Below the pieces are notes generated by a model. That model made no database searches and had not been told where the DNA came from. It saw only the letters and a program-made list of their open reading frames with translations. Positions 8,511-16,886 of a stretch of 50,266 nucleotides of DNA are shown one piece after another. The stretch covers positions 256,923 through 307,188 of the forward strand of contig NZ_BMTV01000007.1 in assembly GCF_014649855.1 (NCBI RefSeq), read 5' to 3'. The stretch comes from Streptomyces roseolus. Lineage in GTDB: Bacteria > Actinomycetota > Actinomycetes > Streptomycetales > Streptomycetaceae. The position numbers and the translations under genes were made by a program. The first letter of the stretch is position 1; each line of letters begins with the position of its first letter.

Positions 8511-9326
8511 ATGTGCGGACGTTTTGCGGCCGGCCGGCGGCCCGAGGAGCTCGTCGAGACCTTCGGGATCGAGAAGTGGGAGCCGGCGGAGACCCTGGAA
8601 CAGGACTGGAACGTGGCCCCCACCAAGGAGGTCCACGTCGTTCTCGAACGCCCCCTGAAGGACGCGGAGAGCCGGCGCCCGGTTCGCCAGCTCCGTGCCC
8701 TGAAGTGGGGACTGGTCCCGTCCTGGTCGACGTCGCCGGAGGGCGCGGCCCGGATGATCAACGCCAGGGCCGAGACCCTGCACGAGAAGCCCTCCTTCAA
8801 GCACGCCTTCCGGTCCCGCCGCTGCATCCTGCCCGCCGACGGCTACTACGAGTGGGTGACCGGCGCCGCCGAGCGCGACCTGGAGGTCGAGGGGAAGAGG
8901 AAGCGGCCCCGCAAGCAGCCGTACTTCGTGACCCCCGCCGACGGCTCCGTCATGGCCATGGCGGGCCTGTACGAGTTCTGGCGCGACCCGGCGCTGCCGC
9001 CCGAGCACCCGCGCGCCTGGTGGGCCACCTGCTCGGTGATCACCACCGAGGCGGAGACCGCGCCGCTCGGCGTGGCGCCCGCCGAGGGCCCCGGCTCGCT
9101 CGCCGAGATCCACCCCCGGATGCCGCTGATGCTCACCGAGGACCGCTGGGACGCCTGGCTGGACCCGGCCACCACCGGCCTCGACGAGCTGCGCGCCCTG
9201 CTCGCCCCGCCGCCGTGGGGCCTGATGCGGGCCTTCCCGGTCGCCACCGCCGTCAGCAACGTCCGCAACAACGGCCCCGAACTGCTCGCCGAGCTCGCGG
9301 GACCGGAGCTCGGCACGCTGTTCTGA
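8511..9326 (+). CDS. SOS response-associated peptidase (SRAP, YedK/HMCES family)
   Basis: A 271-residue SRAP protein. It starts MCGRF, so after Met removal the catalytic Cys2 is N-terminal, the residue that forms a thiazolidine cross-link with abasic sites in single-stranded DNA. Other family signatures are [13 protein letters not shown] (active-site Glu) and IHPRMP (His). The start is fixed by the need for Met-Cys. The gene is divergent from the M50 gene with only 49 bases between starts, so the promoters must overlap. Confidence 0.94.
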   Translation: MCGRFAAGRRPEELVETFGIEKWEPAETLEQDWNVAPTKEVHVVLERPLKDAESRRPVRQLRALKWGLVPSWSTSPEGAARMINARAETLHEKPSFKHAFRSRRCILPADGYYEWVTGAAERDLEVEGKRKRPRKQPYFVTPADGSVMAMAGLYEFWRDPALPPEHPRAWWATCSVITTEAETAPLGVAPAEGPGSLAEIHPRMPLMLTEDRWDAWLDPATTGLDELRALLAPPPWGLMRAFPVATAVSNVRNNGPELLAELAGPELGTLF

Positions 9327-9404
9327 GGCACGGTTCTGAGGCAGGGTTCTGAGGCACGCGCTCCGCACGGCCCCCGGAGCGGCCCCGGGCGGCAGGATGG
9401 GGAC

Positions 9405-10040
9405 GTGACGAAGATCGAGACCGTGCCCACCGACGCCGGTGAGGCCCGCATCACCTGGCACCCCGCCCGCGAGGCCCGCCGCGTCCTCGCCCTCGGCCAC
9501 GGCGCCGGCGGCGGCATCGAGGCCCGCGACCTCGCCGCCCTCGCCGCCGCCCTGCCCGCCCACGGCGTCACCGTCGCCCTGGTCGAGCAGCCCTGGCGGG
9601 TCGCGGGCAAGAAGGTCGCGCCCGCCCCGAAGACCCTCGACACCGGCTGGCGCGGCCTCTGGCCGGCCCTCGCGAAGCCCGGCCTCCCGGTGGTCGCCGG
9701 CGGCCGCAGCGCCGGCGCCCGGGTCGCCTGCCGCACCGGCGCCGAACTCGGCGCCGCCGCCGTCCTCGCCCTGAGCTTCCCGCTCCACCCGCCGGGCAGG
9801 CCGGAGAGCTCCCGGGCCGCGGAACTCCTCTCCACCGGCCTCCCCACCCTCGTCGTCCAGGGCGGCAACGACCCCTTCGGCAAGCCCGCCGAGTTCCCGC
9901 CCGCAGGCCCGTACGAACTCGTCGAGATCCCGTACGGCGACCACGGCTTCGCCGTCCCCAAGCGCGCCCCGATCGACCAGGAGGAGGCCGTCCGACGGAT
10001 CGTCGGAGCCGTCGCCGACTGGCTCGCCGCACCGCGCTGA
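9405..10040 (+). CDS. Alpha/beta-hydrolase family protein (KANL3/Tex30-like)
   Basis: A 211-residue hydrolase-fold protein. GHGAGGG (about residues 32-38) is the oxyanion-hole region. GGRSAGAR is the nucleophile elbow with Ser. GGNDPFG supplies the Asp and YGDHGF the His, so a full catalytic triad is visible. This matches the small dienelactone-hydrolase-like or Tex30 group found in many actinobacteria. The substrate is unknown. The start is GTG at 9405. Confidence 0.82.
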   Translation: MTKIETVPTDAGEARITWHPAREARRVLALGHGAGGGIEARDLAALAAALPAHGVTVALVEQPWRVAGKKVAPAPKTLDTGWRGLWPALAKPGLPVVAGGRSAGARVACRTGAELGAAAVLALSFPLHPPGRPESSRAAELLSTGLPTLVVQGGNDPFGKPAEFPPAGPYELVEIPYGDHGFAVPKRAPIDQEEAVRRIVGAVADWLAAPR

Positions 10041-10056
10041 ACCCCACCGCGGACCC

Positions 10057-10083
10057 GGGAATGCCGGGGGCCGGGGCGCTGTT
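10057..10083 (+). promoter_or_regulatory. Sigma-R-dependent autoregulatory promoter (sigRp2-type)
   Basis: GGGAAT (10057-10062), exactly 18 bases, then GTT (10081-10083). This matches the sigma-R promoter consensus GGAAT-N18-GTT recognised by this same sigma factor. It lies 43 bases upstream of the long sigR start, so transcripts from here encode the extended isoform. Confidence 0.88.
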
Positions 10084-10126
10084 GTGGAGAGCGTCGGTGT
10101 GAGAAGCGAGAGAGGGAGTCCGTCGC

Positions 10127-10948
10127 ATGGGTACGACCATCTGCCCGGAGCGGGCCAGGTCCGCGGAGCTCGACTGGACCGTGCTGCCCGCCCCCAAGGC
10201 CGCCCCCGTTCGGGCGGCGGGCGGAGCCGTTCCTCGTCTATCCTCCGAAACGAGCGGGTCCGGCACCGGCCCCGTCACCGCGCTGGAGGAGGTGGGTCCG
10301 GTCACTGGGACCGACACAGGGACCGACGACGGCCCCGAGGAGACGACCGAGGAGCGCAACGCGCGCTTCGAGCGGGACGCCCTCGGCTACCTCGACCAGA
10401 TGTACTCCGCCGCGCTGCGGATGACGCGCAACCCCGCGGACGCCGAGGACCTCGTGCAGGAGACCTACGCGAAGGCGTACGGCTCCTTCCACCAGTTCCG
10501 CGAGGGCACCAACCTCAAGGCGTGGCTGTACCGCATCCTCACCAACACCTTCATCAACTCGTACCGCAAGAAGCAGCGCGAGCCCCAGCGCAGCGCCGCC
10601 GAGGAGATCGAGGACTGGCAGCTCGCCCGCGCCGAGTCGCACATGTCGACCGGACTGCGCTCCGCCGAGTCGCAGGCCCTCGACCACCTCCCCGACTCGG
10701 ACGTGAAGGCCGCGCTCCAGGCGATCCCCGAGGAGTTCCGCATCGCGGTCTACCTCGCCGACGTCGAGGGCTTTGCCTACAAGGAGATCGCCGACATCAT
10801 GGGGACCCCCATCGGTACGGTGATGTCCCGCCTGCACCGGGGCCGCCGCCAGCTCCGCGGCATGCTCGAGGACTACGCCCGCGAGCGCGGCCTCGTCCCC
10901 GCCGGCGCCGGAGAGTCGTCCAAGGATCTGAAAGGCGCGGACTCATGA
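10127..10948 (+). CDS. sigR: ECF sigma factor SigR (thiol-oxidative stress), long and short forms
   Basis: An ECF sigma factor that directs the disulfide-stress regulon (thioredoxin, mycothiol and Clp genes). Region 2 lies at about residues 80-155 ([23 protein letters not shown]) and region 4 at about 185-250 ([20 protein letters not shown]). The annotated ATG gives 273 residues. A second start, GTG at 10292, preceded by GGAGGA at 10285-10290, gives 218 residues beginning [10 protein letters not shown]. The extra N-terminus is exactly 55 residues, as in the unstable sigma-R' isoform described in S. coelicolor. A possible constitutive promoter between the two starts has TATCCT at 10239-10244. 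The stop overlaps the rsrA start. Confidence 0.95.
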   Translation: MGTTICPERARSAELDWTVLPAPKAAPVRAAGGAVPRLSSETSGSGTGPVTALEEVGPVTGTDTGTDDGPEETTEERNARFERDALGYLDQMYSAALRMTRNPADAEDLVQETYAKAYGSFHQFREGTNLKAWLYRILTNTFINSYRKKQREPQRSAAEEIEDWQLARAESHMSTGLRSAESQALDHLPDSDVKAALQAIPEEFRIAVYLADVEGFAYKEIADIMGTPIGTVMSRLHRGRRQLRGMLEDYARERGLVPAGAGESSKDLKGADS

Positions 10949-11271
10949 GCTGCGGAGACCCGCACGAGACGGACTGCTCGGAAGTCCTGGACCATCTCTA
11001 CGAGTTCCTCGACCGGGAGATGCCCGACGGTGAGTGCACCAAGTTCGAGGTGCACTTCGAGGAGTGCTCCCCGTGCCTGGAGAAGTACGGCCTGGAGCAG
11101 GCGGTGAAGAAGCTCGTCAAGCGCTGCTGCGGCAGCGACGAGGTCCCCACCGACCTGCGCGCCAAGGTCATGGGCCGGATCGACCTGATCCGCGCCGGGC
11201 ACCTGGTGCCCGACCAGGACGCGGTCGCGCCCGAGGCGCAGACGCCGCAGACCCCGGCCGTCCAGGAGTGA
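10945..11271 (+). CDS. rsrA: Zinc-binding redox-sensitive anti-sigma factor RsrA
   Basis: A 108-residue ZAS-family anti-sigma factor that holds SigR inactive until disulfide stress oxidises it and expels zinc. The cysteines fall at positions 3, 11, 31, 41, 44, 61 and 62 with His37, the full set of the S. coelicolor protein, including the H37-x3-C41-x2-C44 zinc motif and C11. The ATG overlaps the sigR stop (ATGA), so the pair is translationally coupled. A hairpin follows at 11336. Confidence 0.96.
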   Translation: MSCGDPHETDCSEVLDHLYEFLDREMPDGECTKFEVHFEECSPCLEKYGLEQAVKKLVKRCCGSDEVPTDLRAKVMGRIDLIRAGHLVPDQDAVAPEAQTPQTPAVQE

Positions 11272-11335
11272 CCGGACGCGTGTGCGGGCCTTCCGCCGCG
11301 CATCCGTCAGCTTGTATCACCCGATGGTAGGAATC

Positions 11336-11365
11336 GACGGCGGCCCGCCTTGAGCGGCCGCCGTC
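11336..11365 (+). terminator. Hairpin after sigR-rsrA
   Basis: A perfect 10-bp stem, GACGGCGGCC with GGCCGCCGTC, with a 10-base loop. It lies 65 bases after rsrA and just ahead of the HD-GYP gene. Confidence 0.5.
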
Positions 11366-11383
11366 CTCGCTAGCGTGCACCGG

Positions 11384-12739
11384 GTGACGGTCGTGAAGCC
11401 CCTCCCGCGAACGGCCCGCGCGTACATCGTCTGCGCCGCCCTCGGCGCCGGAGCGTGCGCCCTGCCCGCCCTCCTCCCCCCGTCGCCCACCCCCTGGGCG
11501 ACCGCCGGTCTCCTCGCCGCCCTGTACGCGCTCTGCGAGCTGCCCGCCCGCCGCCGCCTCCTCGGCCGCTCCGCCGGCGGCTCCGTCCCGGTGGGCACCG
11601 GCCCCTTCTCCCCGGTGCTCCTCGCCGCCGCCCTGCTGCTGCCGCCGGCCGCCGCCGCGCTCACCGCCCTCCCCGGCGGCCTCCTCGCCCGCGTCGACGA
11701 GCCCCCCGCCCGCTGGCGCCGCACCTGGCGCACCGCCGCCACCGCCCTCGCCGTCTGGGCCGCCGCCCGCACCGCCGCCGCCCTCGGCGCCCCCGCCGCC
11801 GCGTTACCCCACGCGCTGCTCCCCGCCCTCGGCGCCGCCCTCGCCTTCTGCCTCGTCCTCGCCGCCCTCGACGGCTCCATCCGCGCCACCGCCGACGGCC
11901 TCCCGCCCCGCGCCGCCTGGCGCGGTCTCCTCGCCCGCGCCCTCGCCCCGCACCTCGTCCACGGCCTCGCCGGACTCATGATGGCCGTCCTCTGGCGCAG
12001 CCCCCACGGCCCCGCCGCCGCCCTCCTCGTCCTGCTGCCCATGTACCTCTCCTGCTGGGTCTTCGCCCAGTACCACCACGAGCGCGCCGCCCACCAGGCC
12101 ACCATCCGCGCCCTCGTCCAGGCCGTCGACATCAAGGACAGCTACACCCGGGGCCACAGCGAACGCGTCGGCCACGCCTCCGTCCTGATCGCCCGTGAGC
12201 TCGGCATGGACGGCGACCGGCTCGACACCGTCCGCTTCGCCGGCATCCTCCACGACGTCGGCAAGCTCGGCGTCCCCACCCGCGTCCTGCGCAAGGACGG
12301 CCCGCTCACCCCCGAGGAACGCCGGGTCATCGAACTCCACCCCGAGTACGGCCACGAGATGGTCCGCGGCATCGGCTTCCTCGGCGAGGCCCGCGCCGCC
12401 GTCCTCCACCACCACGAGCGGATCGACGGCACCGGCTACCCCTACGGGCTGCGCGGCGAGGAGATCCCCGAGTGCGCCCGCGTCGTCGCCGTCGCCGACG
12501 CCTTCGACGCCATGACCTCCACCCGCTCCTACAGCCGCGCCCGGCCCGTCGCCACCGCCCTCGCCGAACTGGAGCGGTGCGCCGGCAGCCACTTCGACCC
12601 CCGGATGGTCGCCGCCCTCGCCCGCGCGCTCGACCGCTGGGGCTGGCGGACCGCCGTCACCGCCGACGAGGCCGGTACGCCGGTCCCCGAGCCCCGCACC
12701 CCGGGACCGCTCGCGCCCCAGCCGAAGGAGCCCGCATGA
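11384..12739 (+). CDS. Membrane-anchored HD-GYP domain protein, putative c-di-GMP phosphodiesterase
   Basis: About 451 residues. The first 230 are Ala/Leu-rich with five or six predicted membrane helices. Residues 240-425 are an intact HD-GYP domain: RGHSERVG, ILHDVGKLGVP (HD), then HHHERIDGTGYPYGL (His-His and the GYP motif), then VAVADAFDAMTS. HD-GYP enzymes hydrolyse cyclic di-GMP, which controls development in Streptomyces. No response-regulator receiver is present, so signals would come through the membrane part. The GTG at 11384 is used; GTG at 11375 is also possible. Its stop overlaps the next gene (ATGA), which encodes a degenerate relative. Confidence 0.84.
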   Translation: MTVVKPLPRTARAYIVCAALGAGACALPALLPPSPTPWATAGLLAALYALCELPARRRLLGRSAGGSVPVGTGPFSPVLLAAALLLPPAAAALTALPGGLLARVDEPPARWRRTWRTAATALAVWAAARTAAALGAPAAALPHALLPALGAALAFCLVLAALDGSIRATADGLPPRAAWRGLLARALAPHLVHGLAGLMMAVLWRSPHGPAAALLVLLPMYLSCWVFAQYHHERAAHQATIRALVQAVDIKDSYTRGHSERVGHASVLIARELGMDGDRLDTVRFAGILHDVGKLGVPTRVLRKDGPLTPEERRVIELHPEYGHEMVRGIGFLGEARAAVLHHHERIDGTGYPYGLRGEEIPECARVVAVADAFDAMTSTRSYSRARPVATALAELERCAGSHFDPRMVAALARALDRWGWRTAVTADEAGTPVPEPRTPGPLAPQPKEPA

Positions 12740-14022
12740 GACCGGGCGCCGCCACCGTCGGCGCCGTCCGCGCCGCCGCCCTCCTCCTCGGCGCGGCCGG
12801 TCTCGCCGCCACCCTCTGGCACGGCCTCGCCGAACCCGGCAACGCCCTCGCCTTCGGCACCCTCATCGCCCTCGGCGAGCTGGCCCGCCGCGGCGCGGGG
12901 CATCCCGAAGCGCTCCGGGGGAGCGAACCCGCTCCGGTCGCCGCGGCCGCCGCCCTCGCCTACGCCCTGCTCGGCGCCGACGCCGGCGCCCCCACCACCC
13001 ACGGCGTCCTCCAGACCACCGCCGTCGTCTGCGCCGGCGGCCTCGCCGGGATCGTGCCCCACGTCGCCCGCGGCCGGGCCCGGGGCGACGACCGGGGCCC
13101 CGACCCCGACCACCTCGCCCGCCGGGTACTCACCGTCGGCTTCGCCGCCCTCTGCTTCCAGCCGCTCTACAACGCCGGCGCCCTCACCGGCCCCCTCGGC
13201 ACCGGCGCCCCCTACGTCCTCTTCCTCCTCCTCGTCCTCGTCCTCACCGGTCTCTGCGACGCCGTCCTCGCCGCCCTGCTGCTGCGCGCCCGCACCTCCT
13301 ACCCGTACGGCCCCCTCCTCCGCGACGAACTGCGCGCCCTCCTCGGCATCGGCTCCGCCGTCTGCGCCACCGGCGTCGTCATGGCCCTCGGCGTCGCCGC
13401 CGCCGGACTCTGGGCGCTGCCCGTCCTCGCCGTGCCGCTGCTCCTCACCCAGGTCTCGTACCGCCGGTACGCGGCCGTCCGCACCGTCAACCGGCAGACC
13501 ATCGCCTCCCTCGCCCGGGCGACCGAGATCGCCGGCTGCACCCCGCCGGGGCACGCCCGCCGGGTCGCCGCCCTCGCCACCGCCGTCGGCCGCGAGCTGG
13601 GCCTCGGCGGCTCCGAGCTGACCGTCCTGGAGTACGCCGCCCTCATGCACGACATCGGCCAGCTCTCCCTCGTCGACCCCGTCCCCGGCGGCGCCACCGC
13701 CCCGCTGCCCGCCGAGGACCAGCGCCGGATCGCCCTGCTCGGCGGCGAGGTGGTCCGGATGACCGGCGTCCCCGCGGCCGTCGCCCAGGTGGTCGAGCGG
13801 CAGGCCGACCCGTATCGCGAACAGCCGCTCCCGGCCCGGATCGTCCGGACCGTGAACGCCTACGACGACCTCGCGGGCGAGGGCGCGGGCGCCGCCCTGG
13901 AGGCCCTGGAGACGCTCAGGCTGGGCACCGCACGCGACCACCACCCCGAGGTCGTGGCCGGCCTGGCCCGGGTCCTCGCCCGCGACGGACTGCCTGGGGT
14001 GACCTCGGTCCCCACGGGGTAA
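12736..14022 (+). CDS. Membrane protein with degenerate HD domain
   Basis: A 428-residue protein built like its upstream neighbour, with several membrane helices in residues 1-250 and a cytoplasmic HD-type domain after that. The HD pair is kept in ALMHDIGQLSLVDP, and PPGHARRVA gives a preceding His. However, the GTGYPYGL segment of its neighbour is replaced by ERQADPYREQPL, so the GYP motif and the adjacent His-His ligands are lost. It is therefore probably catalytically impaired and may be a regulatory partner. The ATGA overlap with the preceding stop implies 1:1 translation, consistent with a heterodimer. This is inference; the pair may correspond to genes called hdgA/hdgB elsewhere. Confidence 0.78.
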   Translation: MRPGAATVGAVRAAALLLGAAGLAATLWHGLAEPGNALAFGTLIALGELARRGAGHPEALRGSEPAPVAAAAALAYALLGADAGAPTTHGVLQTTAVVCAGGLAGIVPHVARGRARGDDRGPDPDHLARRVLTVGFAALCFQPLYNAGALTGPLGTGAPYVLFLLLVLVLTGLCDAVLAALLLRARTSYPYGPLLRDELRALLGIGSAVCATGVVMALGVAAAGLWALPVLAVPLLLTQVSYRRYAAVRTVNRQTIASLARATEIAGCTPPGHARRVAALATAVGRELGLGGSELTVLEYAALMHDIGQLSLVDPVPGGATAPLPAEDQRRIALLGGEVVRMTGVPAAVAQVVERQADPYREQPLPARIVRTVNAYDDLAGEGAGAALEALETLRLGTARDHHPEVVAGLARVLARDGLPGVTSVPTG

Positions 14023-14101
14023 CCGATGGGTAATGAGCGCGCGTCCGACCCGGCATGGTTGGATGCGAACAAGAGGGTGAAGCGACCGGCAGGCGGGAAT
14101 C

Positions 14102-15082
14102 GTGAGGATCTTCGGGAAGGTACGGCATCGGCCCTCCGCCTCGTGGCGGCAGGCCACCGACCGCGCGTTCACGCTGATCGGCGACGGCCGGTACGAGGAC
14201 GCGGGCGCGCTGCTCACCCGGGCGGCCGATCTGGAGCCCTGGCTCTCCGAGTCCTGGTTCAACCTGGCGCTGCTGCACAAGTTCCGCCACGACTGGGAGC
14301 AGGCCCGCGCCGCCGGACTGCGGGCCGTGGCCCTGCTCGACAAGGAGACCGGCGCCCCCGACTGGTGGAACGTCGGCATCGCCGCCACCGCCCTCCAGGA
14401 CTGGCCGCTGGCCCGCCGCGCCTGGCAGGCGTACGGCCTGAAGGTGCCCGGCGCCTCCTCCGCCACCGGTGAGCCCGCCGGCATGGAGCTCGGCAGCGCC
14501 GCCGTCCGCCTCTCGCCCGAGGGCGAGGCCGAGGTCGTCTGGGGCCGCCGGCTCGACCCGGCCCGCATCGAGGTCCTCTCCATCCCGCTGCCGTCCTCCG
14601 GCCGCCGCTGGGGCGAGGTCGTCCTCCACGACGGCGTCCCCAACGGCGAGCGGACCACCACGGCCGGCCCCTCCTACCCCGTCTTCGACGAGATCGAGCT
14701 GTGGGCGCCGTCCCCCGTCCCCACCTGGGTCGTCCTCCTGGAGGCCGCCACCGAGGCCGACCGGGACGCCCTGGAGCAGCTCGCCGCCGAGGCCGGCTTC
14801 GCCGCCGAGGACTGGTCCTCGTCGGTACGGCTCCTGTGCCGCGCCTGCTCCGAGTCGACCATGCCCAGCGCCGAGGGCGAGGGCGACCACGTCGACCCGC
14901 ACGACCACAGCGAGCCCGGCCACCCCGGACCGCTCGGCCACCGCACGCCCGGCGAGCTGTGGGTGCCCGAGCGCGAGTGCGGCATCGCCGCCCCGGCCGA
15001 CCTCGTCCGCGGCCTCCTCGACGGCTGGGTCGCCGACAGCCCCGACAGCCGGGAATGGCGCGATCTCGAAGAGGTCTGCTGA
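14102..15082 (+). CDS. TPR-containing protein of unknown function
   Basis: A 326-residue soluble protein. Residues 15-110 form two or three TPR-like helix pairs (RAFTLIGDGRYEDAGALL, SWFNLALLHKFRHDW). The rest is an actinobacterial domain I cannot name. It has two Cys in LLCRACSES and a His-rich stretch (DHVDPHDHSEPGHPG) near residue 265, followed by C-terminal ECGIAA and EEVC, so metal binding is possible. The start is GTG at 14102. The next gene is peptide deformylase, 66 bases downstream and on the same strand. Confidence 0.75.
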   Translation: MRIFGKVRHRPSASWRQATDRAFTLIGDGRYEDAGALLTRAADLEPWLSESWFNLALLHKFRHDWEQARAAGLRAVALLDKETGAPDWWNVGIAATALQDWPLARRAWQAYGLKVPGASSATGEPAGMELGSAAVRLSPEGEAEVVWGRRLDPARIEVLSIPLPSSGRRWGEVVLHDGVPNGERTTTAGPSYPVFDEIELWAPSPVPTWVVLLEAATEADRDALEQLAAEAGFAAEDWSSSVRLLCRACSESTMPSAEGEGDHVDPHDHSEPGHPGPLGHRTPGELWVPERECGIAAPADLVRGLLDGWVADSPDSREWRDLEEVC

Positions 15083-15148
15083 GCCTTCCGCCCCGGCCCC
15101 GTAGGCTGTCCCCGACGGAATCGGGTTTTCAGGAAGGCGCGGCGGCAC

Positions 15149-15799
15149 ATGGCGCAGCAGGAGACGGGCGAGCAGATCTTCACGGGCTACGCCCTGGACG
15201 ACGACGGCTACATCGTGGACACCGAGGACTGCGAGGCGCGTGAGCTCGCCCACCGCGAGCGGGGCACCTCCCGTCCCATCACGGTCGTCGGCAACCCGGT
15301 GCTGCACCACGAGTGCGCGGACGTCACCGACTTCGGCCCCGAACTGGCCGCCCTGGTCGACGACATGTTCGCCAGCCAGAAGACCGCCGAGGGCGTCGGC
15401 CTCGCCGCCAACCAGATCGGCGTCGGCCTCAAGGTCTTCGTCTACGACTGCCCCGACGACGAGGGCGTCCGCCACACCGGCCACGTGGTCAACCCGGTGC
15501 TCCAGGAGCTGCCGGCCGACCGCCGCCACCTCGACGACTCCAACGAGGGCTGCCTCTCGGTCCCCACCGCCTACGCGGAGCTGGCCCGCCCCGACTTCGC
15601 CGAGGTCCACGGCCAGGACCTGCACGGCAACCCGATCAAGGTCCGCGGCACCGGCTACTTCGCCCGCTGCCTCCAGCACGAGACGGACCACCTCTACGGC
15701 TTCCTCTACATCGACAAGCTCTCCAAGCGCGACCGCAAGGACGCGCTGCGCCAGATGGAAGAGGGCACCCCGCGCTACCCGGTCGTCGCCAACGACTGA
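15149..15799 (+). CDS. def: Peptide deformylase
   Basis: A 216-residue metalloenzyme that removes the N-formyl group from nascent proteins. All three signature motifs are intact: [17 protein letters not shown] (Cys metal ligand) and QHETDHL (HExxH). The N-terminus is about 40 residues longer than the E. coli enzyme, as in other Streptomyces copies. GGAAGG lies upstream of the ATG. The gene converges on nrdB with a shared terminator. Confidence 0.95.
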   Translation: MAQQETGEQIFTGYALDDDGYIVDTEDCEARELAHRERGTSRPITVVGNPVLHHECADVTDFGPELAALVDDMFASQKTAEGVGLAANQIGVGLKVFVYDCPDDEGVRHTGHVVNPVLQELPADRRHLDDSNEGCLSVPTAYAELARPDFAEVHGQDLHGNPIKVRGTGYFARCLQHETDHLYGFLYIDKLSKRDRKDALRQMEEGTPRYPVVAND

Positions 15800-15820
15800 C
15801 GCGCCCCGTACGCACGGCGA

Positions 15821-15851
15821 AGGGCCCCGCACTCGTGGAGTGCGGGGCCCT
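15821..15851. terminator. Bidirectional terminator between def and nrdB
   Basis: A perfect 14-bp stem (AGGGCCCCGCACTC with its complement) and 3-base loop GTG lies between two convergent genes. Confidence 0.85.
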
Positions 15852-15869
15852 CTCGCGCGTCCGGACGGA

Positions 15870-16886
15870 CTAGAAGTCCTCGTCCAGGTCGACCGAGCCC
15901 TCGACCGCCACCTGGTAGGCGGAGGGGCGGCGCTCGAAGAAGTTGGTGAGCTCCTGGACGCCCTGGAGCTCCATGAAGGCGAAGGGGTTCTCGGAGCCGT
16001 AGACCGGCGGGAAGCCGAGGCGGACCAGGCGCTGGTCGGCGACGCACTGGAGGTACTCGCGCATGGACGCCGTGTTCATGCCGGGCAGGCCGTCGCCGCA
16101 CAGGTCGCGGCCGAACTGGAGCTCCGCCTCGACGGCCTCCTTCAGCATGTCGGTGACCTGCTGCTGAAGGGCGTCGTCGAAGAGCTCCGGCTCCTCCTTG
16201 CGGACCGTGTCCACGACCTCGAAGGCGAAGTTCATGTGCATGGTCTCGTCGCGGAACACCCAGTTGGTGCCGGTCGCCAGGCCGTGCAGCAGGCCGCGCG
16301 AGCGGAACCAGTAGACGTACGCGAAGGCGCCGTAGAAGAACAGGCCCTCGATGCAGGCGGCGAAGCAGATCAGGTTGAGCAGGAAGCGGCGGCGGTCGGC
16401 GGCCGTCTCCAACCGCTCGATCTTCTCGACCGAGTCCATCCAGCGGAAGCAGAACTGCGCCTTCTCGCGGATGGAGGGGATGTTCTCGACGGCCGCGAAG
16501 GCCGCCGCGCGGTCGTCCGGGTCGGGCAGGTAGGTGTCCAGGAGGGTCAGGTAGAACTGGACGTGCACGGCCTCCTCGAAGAGCTGGCGCGAGAGGTAGA
16601 GCCGCGCCTCGGGGGAGTTGATGTGCTTGTACAGCGTCAGGACCAGGTTGTTCGCCACGATCGAGTCGCCCGTCGCGAAGAACGCGACGAGTCGGCCGAT
16701 CATGTGCTGCTCGCCCGGGGTGAGCTTGGCGAGGTCGGCGACGTCCGAGTGGAGGTCGACCTCCTCGACGGTCCAGGTGTTCTTGATGGCGTCCCGGTAG
16801 CGCTCGTAGAAGTCCGGGTAGCGCATCGGACGGAGGGTCAGCTCGAATCCCGGGTCGAGGAGGTTCTTCTGATCGTCGGAGCTCAT
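15870..16886 (-). CDS. nrdB: Class Ia ribonucleotide reductase beta subunit
   Basis: A 338-residue radical-generating subunit. The di-iron/tyrosyl-radical ligand set is visible: DSIVANN (Asp ligand), EEAVHVQFY (E-x2-H), EGLFFYGAFAYVYWF (Glu and radical-site region) and RDETMHMNFAFEV (E-x2-H). The C-terminal peptide ends SVDLDEDF, an acidic tail of the kind that docks on NrdA. The ATG overlaps the nrdA stop (ATGA). In S. coelicolor an AraC-type gene nrdS follows nrdB, as I recall; here the next gene is def and no nrdS is present. Confidence 0.94.
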   Translation of the reverse strand: MSSDDQKNLLDPGFELTLRPMRYPDFYERYRDAIKNTWTVEEVDLHSDVADLAKLTPGEQHMIGRLVAFFATGDSIVANNLVLTLYKHINSPEARLYLSRQLFEEAVHVQFYLTLLDTYLPDPDDRAAAFAAVENIPSIREKAQFCFRWMDSVEKIERLETAADRRRFLLNLICFAACIEGLFFYGAFAYVYWFRSRGLLHGLATGTNWVFRDETMHMNFAFEVVDTVRKEEPELFDDALQQQVTDMLKEAVEAELQFGRDLCGDGLPGMNTASMREYLQCVADQRLVRLGFPPVYGSENPFAFMELQGVQELTNFFERRPSAYQVAVEGSVDLDEDF

